A stretch of DNA of 39,237 nucleotides from positions 1-39,237 of the forward strand of contig JALRKL010000035.1 of the NCBI GenBank assembly GCA_023268875.1, read 5' to 3'. The translations under genes were made by a program, and so were the position numbers. The DNA comes from Bacteroidia bacterium (GTDB taxonomy: Bacteria; Bacteroidota; Bacteroidia; NS11-12g; UBA955). The notes under the pieces were generated by a model. The model saw only the letters and a program-made list of their open reading frames with translations, made no database searches and had not been told where the DNA came from. Positions 32,257 to 39,237 of this stretch are shown here, piece after piece (positions within the stretch are counted from its first letter, which is position 1; each line of letters starts with the position of its first letter).

Positions 32257-34704
32257 ATGAAAAATACAATTCGGTTAATCTTAAGTGTGTGGATGTTGTC
32301 GGCAACCGCGGTTTTTGCGCAAAAGGGCGTATTCTTTTCGGAATATGCGGAAGGTACTTCTAGCAACAAATATTTAGAGGTTTACAACGGATCTGGTGCC
32401 GATATCAATTTAAAGCAATTCGGTATTAGAACTGCTTCTAATGGCGGAGGTTGGCAGAGTAATTTGGTACGCTTCAACGGTGTCGATTCTATTTTGAAAG
32501 CCGGTGATGTTTATGTTATTGGTAACGCTTCTGCAAACCAAACGATTAAAGATTCTTCAGACGAAACCAATTCGGCCACTTTCTTTAACGGTAACGATGC
32601 CCGTGCATTGGTATTTTTAAATGGTTCAGATACGATAATCCTAGATCAGGTTTGTGATCCTAGCTATAATGGTTATGATGATGTGGCGGGCGTTTTTGAA
32701 GGTTTCAAAAATGACGGAGCTTGGATTCGTAAATCGCATATTGAAGAAGGAAATTATGGCAATTGGAAAATTAGCCGTGGTTTTGATTCTGCTAGTTCTG
32801 AGTGGTTTTTCACTACCGGACCTACCGCTACTTACACTCCGGCTACCCTAAAGTTGCACGATCAAATGCCTGTGCGCCATTTTCAAGCCGGCGATTTGGC
32901 TATCATCGCTTACCGTGCTTCCGCCAATACCATCGACGATGAGTTTGCCTTATTGACTTTTGTGGAAATCAAAGAAGGGGCACAAATCAAAATTACCGAC
33001 ATGAAATATACCGAAAACGGTATTGCACAGTGTGAGGGTGGGTTGGTTTGGACGGCTCCGGCAGGTGTTAAAGCCGGTGATGTCATATTAGTAGGTAACA
33101 ACAATACCACCGTTGATACGGGTGCTATATCTGGAAGCAGTTTCGGATTGAGCTCTAGTGGCGACCAGGTCATCATTTACGAAGGTCCTTACTTCAATCC
33201 CAATTTTGTAACGGCGTTAAGCACCAATGCATGGTCTGCAAGCGGCATTACCTCTTGCAAAGGAAGTAATTCTTTATTGCCTAAAGGTTTGACGAATGCC
33301 ACCAATGCCATCAGCCATGAAGCTACAACGGGTAATGTATCTGCAAATACAGCCAATGCCTATTATAATGGAAGTCAAACTGGAACTACCGCTGAGGTAA
33401 AAGCCCGTGTTTTTGATTATGCTAATTGGAATGGTGCCGCTTCAAAAATCGATCAGATTTGGCCTAAGTGGAACTTCTTTACTCAAACGGTGGCTCCTTC
33501 TTTCCGTTTGATTGCCCCGGCTAATTCTGCTGCCTTAACGGTAGCAGAAAATGACAATACTCCTGTTTCTATCTCTTGGGAAGCCGAAGAGAACGCCTTA
33601 GGTTATGCATGGAAATTGGCTACTGCGACCGGTAGTTTGGATCAACCGGTTTTGGTTATTCCTGCTGATAATTCTGGAAAAGACACTACCTTAACTCTAA
33701 CGAGCGGTGCTATTGATGCGGCCTTGGCAGGACTTTCAGTGTCTAAAGGGGCAACGGTAGATTTGAAATGGACGGTTACGGCCTATTTCATTACAGGCGA
33801 TAGCTTGAATGCCGATACTTTCCATACAATTACTATTACCCGTAAAGACGATACCCCAATTACGTATAATTTTAAAGCCGGAGATATGGCTGTAGTTGCC
33901 TATCGCATGAATGCCTCTACGCCTGATGAATTTGCTTTGTTAACTTTTGTAGACGTTCCTGCTGGAGCTCAGTTGAATTTCTCTGATGATAAAGTAGCAT
34001 CTGGTGCACAATGTGATGGTGGCGACTTAGTTTGGACTGCCCCCGCAGGCGGAATCAAAGCAGGTACCGTAATAGCGGTATTAAACGACAATCCTGCGGT
34101 TTCTTTAGGAACTATTTCTGGGGGTTCATTTGGATTGAGCAGCGGTGGTGATCAAATTATGATTTTTGAAGGAACTCCCGACAAAGCCCAACACATTACC
34201 GCACTTAGTTCGAACGCTTGGGCAACATCTGTAACGTGTACTTCAAAAAGTACCTCAGAATTGCCAAAGAATTTGACCAATGGCACCAATGCCATCAGTC
34301 ACGAAATGACCACAGGAAACGACGCGGGTAATACCGTGAACGCCTACTATACCGGAACCATGGAAGGAACCTTTGATGAAATCAAGAAATTGGTGTCCGA
34401 CTACAGAAATTGGAACGGTGCGGCTGCCGGAACCGAAGCACAACAATGGCCTGAGTGGAATTTTACCGGGAAAGCAGCTTCTAAAAGTTTATTAAGCGCC
34501 TTCCAATTCCGCGTATTCCCTAACCCAAGCAACGGGTTGGTATATTTCAATAAAGCCATCCAAGCTCAGGTATACAATATTTCTGGGATTTTGGTGGAAG
34601 CTTCAAGCACAAAAGTAGACCGTCTGGATTTACGTCATCTTAACGCCGGTATCTATTTCATTAAAAATGAATACGGCGCTACTCAAAAAATAAGCATTCA
34701 GTAA
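32257..34704 (+). CDS. T9SS-exported lamin-tail-domain protein with duplicated module
   Basis: The protein starts best at ATG 32257 (MKNTIRLILSVWMLSATAVFAQ, a signal peptide); an in-frame ATG at 32224 adds a non-signal extension. Its 815 residues comprise a lamin tail domain (about 23-150: FFSEYAEGTSSNKYLEVYNGS), module A (about 209-411), a SusE-like Ig-fold domain (about 420-530: LIAPANSAALTVAENDNTPVSISW), module B (about 537-741, clearly homologous to A) and a T9SS type A sorting domain (about 745-815: FRVFPNPSNG ... GIYFIK). LTD domains in secreted bacterial proteins usually attach to surfaces or extracellular DNA or accompany nucleases; no nuclease domain is present. The next gene is a TonB-dependent receptor, beyond a hairpin terminator. 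Confidence 0.85.
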   Translation: MKNTIRLILSVWMLSATAVFAQKGVFFSEYAEGTSSNKYLEVYNGSGADINLKQFGIRTASNGGGWQSNLVRFNGVDSILKAGDVYVIGNASANQTIKDSSDETNSATFFNGNDARALVFLNGSDTIILDQVCDPSYNGYDDVAGVFEGFKNDGAWIRKSHIEEGNYGNWKISRGFDSASSEWFFTTGPTATYTPATLKLHDQMPVRHFQAGDLAIIAYRASANTIDDEFALLTFVEIKEGAQIKITDMKYTENGIAQCEGGLVWTAPAGVKAGDVILVGNNNTTVDTGAISGSSFGLSSSGDQVIIYEGPYFNPNFVTALSTNAWSASGITSCKGSNSLLPKGLTNATNAISHEATTGNVSANTANAYYNGSQTGTTAEVKARVFDYANWNGAASKIDQIWPKWNFFTQTVAPSFRLIAPANSAALTVAENDNTPVSISWEAEENALGYAWKLATATGSLDQPVLVIPADNSGKDTTLTLTSGAIDAALAGLSVSKGATVDLKWTVTAYFITGDSLNADTFHTITITRKDDTPITYNFKAGDMAVVAYRMNASTPDEFALLTFVDVPAGAQLNFSDDKVASGAQCDGGDLVWTAPAGGIKAGTVIAVLNDNPAVSLGTISGGSFGLSSGGDQIMIFEGTPDKAQHITALSSNAWATSVTCTSKSTSELPKNLTNGTNAISHEMTTGNDAGNTVNAYYTGTMEGTFDEIKKLVSDYRNWNGAAAGTEAQQWPEWNFTGKAASKSLLSAFQFRVFPNPSNGLVYFNKAIQAQVYNISGILVEASSTKVDRLDLRHLNAGIYFIKNEYGATQKISIQ

Positions 34705-34732
34705 TTTCATTTCTTCATACGTTTAGTTTTCA

Positions 34733-34760
34733 AAAAAAGGGGGCCTCGTGCCCCTTTTTT
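34733..34760 (+). terminator. Rho-independent terminator after the LTD protein gene
   Basis: A 10-bp stem AAAAAAGGGG / CCCCTTTTTT (34733-34742 with 34751-34760) closes an 8-base loop GCCTCGTG and runs into T-rich sequence. The TonB-dependent receptor gene therefore probably has its own promoter or relies on readthrough. Confidence 0.8.
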
Positions 34761-34824
34761 AATTTATTCCATAAATTTTAGTTAATAATCAAGAAACATT
34801 GTAAACGTTTATTTGAATACTTTT

Positions 34825-37566
34825 ATGAAACGGTTTATTAACGTTCTATTTATCTTTCTTGTATACTTTGGTAAGGCTAAAGCTCAAAATGTTTTTGCGG
34901 GCTTGATAAAGGATGCCATCACAAAAATGCCGGTCATATCAGCTGCAATATTAAACGGAGATGGCCAAAAAATTGCCTACTCTAAACTAGATGGTACGTT
35001 TAAATTCAAAGCCGATGTTACGGATCTAACGATTAAAGTAAATCACCCAAATTTTGAAGCGATCACTTTAAACATCAAATCAAATATTTCTAACGTAATC
35101 GAATTAAATTCCAATTTAGAAAAAATTGGAGCTGTTGATATAAATATTAAAAAAGGGGAAAGTACCGAAGCCAGTGGCCGTTTTACGGAGAAGGTTTCTA
35201 TGAATCTTCGGAACGTGATTTCTTCTCAAGAAATTGAAATATCGCCCGATATAACCGTGGCCAACGTAATTCAAAGGGTTTCCGGTGTTTCCATTGAGCG
35301 TAACGATAACGGAGACGGTCAACATGCCATTGTTCGAGGCATGGATAAGCGCTATAACTACACCTTGGTCAACGGCATTAAAATACCTTCCCCAGATAAT
35401 AAAAACAGGTATGTGCCTTTAGATATTTTTCCGTCTGATTTGCTCGATAGATTGGAAGTAAGCAAAGCGCTAACCCCGAAAATGGAAGGCGACGCCATAG
35501 GAGGAGTTATTGATATGAAACTTAAAGACGCACCCAACCGTTTTACCCTAAACGTAAATGCGGGTACTGGTTACAGTCAGTTATTTATTGACAGACCCTA
35601 CCGCGCTTTCGATGCGTCTCAAGTTAGTCTAAAATCACCTGCATCATTAAATCCGGCAGGATATCAAGCAACTGAGGCCGATTTTCCTATGTCAAATCTT
35701 ACTTTTACCGATGTCCAAGCGCCCCTCAATCAGCTTTTCGGAATGTCGGTTGGAAATCGCTTCCTAGGGGGTAAACTCGGCGGAATTGTAGCCTTGAGTT
35801 ATCAAAATACCTACCGCGGTTCGAATTCGATGTTTATGTCGACCTTTATTCAACCCGAAACCAATACCCCATATTATGAAATTTTGCAATTAAGGAAGTT
35901 TTCAGCCCAACAACAACGTTCGGGTATTCATACCAAGTGGGATTATAAAATTAATCGACAACACGAGTTGAGTTTTTATAGCGCCTATATTTCATTGGTT
36001 GACCGCCAAACACGCGACCGAACCGATACCATTTTGAAAATAGGAAGAGGACAAGGTCCGGGTACCGGTCGTGTGGAATTGCGCAATCGCAGTCGCCAGC
36101 AGTTCCAAAATATTTACAATGCCACCCTACAAGGGAAACACCTTTTTGGCGACCTGAAAACCGATTGGTCTTTGGTGTATTCATTGGCGCAGCAAGACAA
36201 CCCCGACATGGCCCAGTTTGCCTTATTAACGAGTGTTTCGAAAGATACCTTGGGGAATTTTATAGACGATCCGGATGTGATAGACCGCGATTTTACGCGC
36301 AGGTGGATCAATAATAGCGACCAAGACCTTGCGGTTTATTTGAATAATTCCTACTTGATGGACTTGGCGGGTGGTGATATGGAATGGTCGGCCGGTGGTT
36401 TGTACCGTCATAAAGAAAGAACCCATCATTTTACCTCGTATTTGTTCAATAATTTCCCGGTGGGACAACTTTGGACGGGCGATGTAAATAACCATACCTG
36501 GAAATTGCGAAACAGCATTGGAACCCCTCGCGATCCTTTGAATTACGATTGTAATGAAGATATTTTAGCTCTTTATGCTATGGGCAAATACACCTTACGG
36601 CAGTGGGAAATATTAGGGGGAGTGCGTATAGAAAACACCGCGTTCTCTTGGGTTACACAAGCCCCAACGAATGTAGCGGGCAGAACGGGTGCAAAATCTT
36701 ACTCCGATGTATTGCCCAGTGTGCATGCGAAGTACAAAATAAATAACGGTAAAACGCAGTTGAGGAGCTCTTATTTCGCCTCTATTTCTCGTCCGAGTTT
36801 CTATGAAGTCATTCCTTATGAAATAAACGAGGAAGATTTTAGAGAGCGCGGCAATCCTTTTATCGAGCGCACTCAGGCGCACAATATTGATTTGCGTTTT
36901 GAGCATTTCAGCAATGCCTTGAACAAGATCATGGCAGGCGTTTTTTATAAAATCATTAATAATCCGATTGAAAATGCCTTGGTTATTGACGGTCAAACCA
37001 TTTTTGCCCAGCCTAATAATTTTGGAACGGCCACGAATTATGGTTTCGAATTTGATATGGCGTATTACTTGGGGAATTTTGGGGTACGCGGTTTTTACAC
37101 TTTTACGCAATCTGAAATTACCACCACGAAATTGGTGAAATTCCGAAACTCTGCAGGCAATTTAACGGAGCGCAGCGAGGAACAAACCCGACCCTTACAA
37201 GGCCAGTCAAAACATATTTTTAATGCCTCTTTATTGTACAAAAACGCGAAAAAAGGCACCGACGTGCAATTGTCAGGCGTGTATACCGGTCAACGTATCA
37301 TATCGGTTTCCCCATATAAAGACAACGACGTTTGGCAGCGTGCGTTTTTTATAGTGGATTTTTCTGTAGAACAACGCATTAACGCAAGATTTACGGCGTA
37401 TATAAAAGTTAATAATCTCTTAAATACACCCTTGCGCGCCGATATTTTATTGCCCAATACTTTTAACCCTGAACAGGCGCCATATTTGGATGCGAGTAAC
37501 TCGGTATTGGTACGAGAGGATTTATACGGACAAACATATTTCGGAGGTATTAAATTCAAATTTTGA
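34825..37566 (+). CDS. TonB-dependent receptor with N-terminal carboxypeptidase-regulatory-like domain
   Basis: A 913-residue outer-membrane receptor from ATG 34825 (MKRFINVLFIFLVYFGKAKAQ signal peptide; the upstream in-frame TTG at 34813 adds only four residues). It has a carboxypeptidase-regulatory-like domain (about 22-105), a plug (about 130-250, with VIQRVSGVSIERND, HAIVRGMDKRYNYTLVNGIKIPSP and KALTPKMEGDAIGGVIDMKLK) and a 22-stranded barrel to the C-terminus, which ends in FGGIKFKF, an aromatic-terminated beta-signal. A TonB-box-like VDINI is visible near the end of the regulatory domain. The plug type is like that of larger Bacteroidota receptors, but no SusD gene is adjacent, so it need not be a glycan system. 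The substrate is unknown; the next gene, 24 bases on, is a surface-type lipoprotein. Confidence 0.92.
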   Translation: MKRFINVLFIFLVYFGKAKAQNVFAGLIKDAITKMPVISAAILNGDGQKIAYSKLDGTFKFKADVTDLTIKVNHPNFEAITLNIKSNISNVIELNSNLEKIGAVDINIKKGESTEASGRFTEKVSMNLRNVISSQEIEISPDITVANVIQRVSGVSIERNDNGDGQHAIVRGMDKRYNYTLVNGIKIPSPDNKNRYVPLDIFPSDLLDRLEVSKALTPKMEGDAIGGVIDMKLKDAPNRFTLNVNAGTGYSQLFIDRPYRAFDASQVSLKSPASLNPAGYQATEADFPMSNLTFTDVQAPLNQLFGMSVGNRFLGGKLGGIVALSYQNTYRGSNSMFMSTFIQPETNTPYYEILQLRKFSAQQQRSGIHTKWDYKINRQHELSFYSAYISLVDRQTRDRTDTILKIGRGQGPGTGRVELRNRSRQQFQNIYNATLQGKHLFGDLKTDWSLVYSLAQQDNPDMAQFALLTSVSKDTLGNFIDDPDVIDRDFTRRWINNSDQDLAVYLNNSYLMDLAGGDMEWSAGGLYRHKERTHHFTSYLFNNFPVGQLWTGDVNNHTWKLRNSIGTPRDPLNYDCNEDILALYAMGKYTLRQWEILGGVRIENTAFSWVTQAPTNVAGRTGAKSYSDVLPSVHAKYKINNGKTQLRSSYFASISRPSFYEVIPYEINEEDFRERGNPFIERTQAHNIDLRFEHFSNALNKIMAGVFYKIINNPIENALVIDGQTIFAQPNNFGTATNYGFEFDMAYYLGNFGVRGFYTFTQSEITTTKLVKFRNSAGNLTERSEEQTRPLQGQSKHIFNASLLYKNAKKGTDVQLSGVYTGQRIISVSPYKDNDVWQRAFFIVDFSVEQRINARFTAYIKVNNLLNTPLRADILLPNTFNPEQAPYLDASNSVLVREDLYGQTYFGGIKFKF

Positions 37567-37590
37567 ACATCTTAAACTAAAAAATACAAT

Positions 37591-38916
37591 ATGAAAAAAA
37601 TTACATTTTATGCTACATTTCTTGCTGCGATAGCTTTCGCAGCTTGTGGCGAAGAGACTACTACCGTTGATGATGGCGTTCAAGATAGCGTTAAAACGGT
37701 AGATGCAAACATGACTGAAATTAGTGGTTATTTGCGCGGAAGCCTTCAAGCGGGAAAAACCTATTACATGGTGGGTTCTGTCATCATTCCTGAGAACGAA
37801 ACTTTAAAAGTAGAGCCTGGAGTTACTGTAATTGTAGGTAATGACGGCAGCGGATCTGGTTTTGAATTTACTGTAAATGGAACTTTTGCGGCCTTGGGTA
37901 CGAAGGCGCAGCCGATTACTTTCACTGTTTCAGAATCCGAGCGTACTATGGCGAATATTTTTGCTGGTTTATGGTGTGGTTTTCAAGCAAGACCAACGGC
38001 AAAAGCTTTGGTTCTAAAATGGTGTAAGGCGTCTTATTTAGGCGGACAAGGAGGGGCAGGAACTCCACGTGCTGGAAAAGGTACGTACGGTTTTGCTTGT
38101 TTATCTCCAGAAACTGAAGTAATCGTAGAAGATTGTTATTTTAGTGGTTCTGCTGATGATATGTTTCGTCCTAATGGTGGTAAAATCAACATCGTACGTA
38201 ACGTATTCGAATTTGCCGGTGAAACTGGTGGTGATGGCTTGAACATTAAGGGAGGTACTATTGGGAATATTGCTTACAATGTATTCATCGGTGGAGCAAC
38301 TAATGCCTACAAAATTTCTAATGAAGGTTCTTCTACTGTTCAAACAAACGTGAACGTCTATAACAACATAGCCTTGAACTGTGGTTTTCGCCGTTCAGGT
38401 AATACCCGAGGAACAAATATTAATTATGAGGTGGGTGCTCGTGGTTATGCTTTCAACAATATCGTAGCTAACTGTAAGCGCGGCATGCGCGCCTTAGAAG
38501 ATGCTGATTTGCCAAATATCAAATTCGATCACAATTTATATTACGCGGCTTACGACGAAATGATTGTTGAGAAGATTCCAACAGATGCCATTACCTCAAC
38601 AGAAGCGGTTCTAGGCGTTAATAATATCATGGGTAATGCGGGGGAAAACGACCCTATGTGGAACAATGTAAATTTAAAAGAATTCTCCTGGGATGAATTA
38701 AATGCAGGTTCTAACCAAAAGCAAGGTATCAACGAAAAAGGTAATAAAGATTTTCGTTTAAAATCCGGTTCTCCTTGTATCGGAAAGGGTACAAAGCAGT
38801 GGGGACCTGTTCAAGTTCAATGGAATTCAACGGGTGATTTAGCGCCTAGCATCATGCAGCCTAGTACCGATATCGGTGCTTATCCTTCAGATAATTCTGG
38901 TAATCAATATTTCTAA
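37591..38916 (+). CDS. Right-handed beta-helix lipoprotein
   Basis: A 441-residue lipoprotein: the signal peptide ends in the lipobox FAAC (Cys19). The residues after Cys (GEE, then a DDG segment) are acidic, as in surface-lipoprotein export signals described in Bacteroidota, so exposure on the cell surface is plausible. The rest has a beta-helix pattern: an N-terminal cap (about 45-115, PENETLKVEPGVTVIVGND), repeating short strands with N-ladder-like turns (about 120-330, NIVRNVFEFAGETGGDG and NVYNNIALNC), and a C-terminal end FRLKSGSPCIGKG typical of parallel beta-helix proteins. No polysaccharide-lyase catalytic set is recognised. It starts 24 bases after the TonB-dependent receptor, suggesting a binding or processing partner of that receptor. 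Confidence 0.8.
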   Translation: MKKITFYATFLAAIAFAACGEETTTVDDGVQDSVKTVDANMTEISGYLRGSLQAGKTYYMVGSVIIPENETLKVEPGVTVIVGNDGSGSGFEFTVNGTFAALGTKAQPITFTVSESERTMANIFAGLWCGFQARPTAKALVLKWCKASYLGGQGGAGTPRAGKGTYGFACLSPETEVIVEDCYFSGSADDMFRPNGGKINIVRNVFEFAGETGGDGLNIKGGTIGNIAYNVFIGGATNAYKISNEGSSTVQTNVNVYNNIALNCGFRRSGNTRGTNINYEVGARGYAFNNIVANCKRGMRALEDADLPNIKFDHNLYYAAYDEMIVEKIPTDAITSTEAVLGVNNIMGNAGENDPMWNNVNLKEFSWDELNAGSNQKQGINEKGNKDFRLKSGSPCIGKGTKQWGPVQVQWNSTGDLAPSIMQPSTDIGAYPSDNSGNQYF

Positions 38917-38929
38917 CTTTTTTGGGGGC

Positions 38930-38973
38930 AACCGTTTCAGAGATTCTCCTAAATTAGAATCACTGAAACGGTT
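38930..38973 (+). other. Long imperfect stem-loop downstream of the beta-helix gene
   Basis: Arms AACCGTTTCAG (38930-38940) and CTGAAACGGTT (38963-38973) pair perfectly; inside them, after one A/A mismatch, GATTCT (38942-38947) pairs with AGAATC (38956-38961), leaving the loop CCTAAATT. The result is an 18-position stem with one mismatch. It is not followed by a T-run (TAACCCG follows), so it is not a classical terminator; it could be an mRNA-stabilising end or attenuator. Confidence 0.7.
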
Positions 38974-39036
38974 TAACCCGTAAGTCGATAGATATAGCCC
39001 TTCTCTAATGCCCGTTTTTTAATTGTAAATTTGAAT

Positions 39037-39237
39037 ATGCGTTTTCGAATATGGGTCCTTTTAGGGTCCTTTTTATTTTCATGCAAACCCGAGGCTACAG
39101 GGGATCTGCCCAATTTTAAAGACCCATGGGCTGAGACCTATACTGAAATGAATTATTCAATGGGTGGAATTCCTTATTCGGATGCGTTTAATCCCATTAT
39201 AGAAATCGGCAAGTTAGAAAACGCTCAGTTGAATGAG
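39037..39237 (+). CDS. Lipoprotein, N-terminal part only (runs off window end)
   Basis: An open frame from ATG 39037 to the window edge (67 codons, no stop). It begins MRFRIWVLLGSFLFSC, a lipoprotein signal with lipobox ending at Cys16, followed by KPEATGDLPNFKDPW. The 51 residues after the signal peptide are not recognised. The gene follows the beta-helix lipoprotein gene by 120 bp, with the long stem-loop between them, and in the same direction. It may be the next member of the TonB receptor/lipoprotein cluster. Confidence 0.75.
   Translation, partial: MRFRIWVLLGSFLFSCKPEATGDLPNFKDPWAETYTEMNYSMGGIPYSDAFNPIIEIGKLENAQLNE

Noticed and set aside
36613-37110. Antisense open frame of 165 codons inside the TonB-dependent receptor.
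   Set aside because: No recognisable domain or signal, and it lies opposite the conserved barrel region of a clear gene.
34825-37566. Interpretation of the TonB receptor as a SusC of a polysaccharide utilisation locus.
   Set aside because: There is no SusD homologue next to it, no glycoside hydrolase or polysaccharide lyase in the neighbourhood, and the beta-helix partner lacks recognisable lyase motifs.

Overview
The window looks like a chromosomal segment of a Bacteroidota bacterium, most probably a member of Flavobacteriales (Cryomorphaceae/Schleiferiaceae-like aquatic forms would fit, but this placement is inference). The reasons are: gliding/type IX secretion (T9SS) genes gldE and gldD with a PorE-like protein; T9SS type A C-terminal sorting domains; a SusC-style TonB-dependent receptor with an N-terminal carboxypeptidase-regulatory-like domain; A-rich leaders without Shine-Dalgarno sequences; a promoter matching the Bacteroidota TTG...TAnnTTTG pattern; and a green-type proteorhodopsin with a methionine at the tuning position. 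No rRNA, tRNA, CRISPR array, transposase or prophage was seen.

Layout. 1-1343: 3' part of a serine hydrolase, then a bidirectional terminator. 1343-8497: housekeeping genes, namely aconitase, ruvC, a SIMPL-domain protein, and a leftward unit OmpA-type lipoprotein > rlmH > argS whose promoter almost touches the first start codon. 8498-9666: a free-standing proteorhodopsin gene with its own terminator, bracketed by a 20-bp exact direct repeat. 9667-12481: a leftward operon HU > TPR protein > 29-residue basic protein > ribonuclease G. 12532-18524: a rightward, largely overlapping operon mutY > ssb > gldE > gldD > PorE-like > LOG-family protein, linking repair and replication genes with gliding/T9SS biogenesis. 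18550-24685: a leftward operon gamma-carbonic anhydrase > M23 peptidase > MerR regulator > unknown barrel-like protein > HhH/barrel-like protein > pdxJ > zinc phospholipase C-like protein. 24734-28973: hutI, a bacilliredoxin, an inositol monophosphatase-like protein, a LysE exporter and a BASS symporter. 28960-32087: leftward PNGase F-like secreted glycoamidase > gmk > nadD.

32257-39237 is the accessory, surface-oriented part. It holds a T9SS-exported lamin-tail protein with a duplicated module around a SusE-like domain, a TonB-dependent receptor, a beta-helix lipoprotein and the start of another lipoprotein, all rightward and divergent from the PNGase F homologue. Together they look like a secreted/outer-membrane acquisition set of unknown substrate. 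The points most worth following up are the repeat-bracketed proteorhodopsin cassette, the hidden 29-residue basic protein, the gldE-gldD-PorE-like overlap, and the PNGase F/LTD/TonB cluster.
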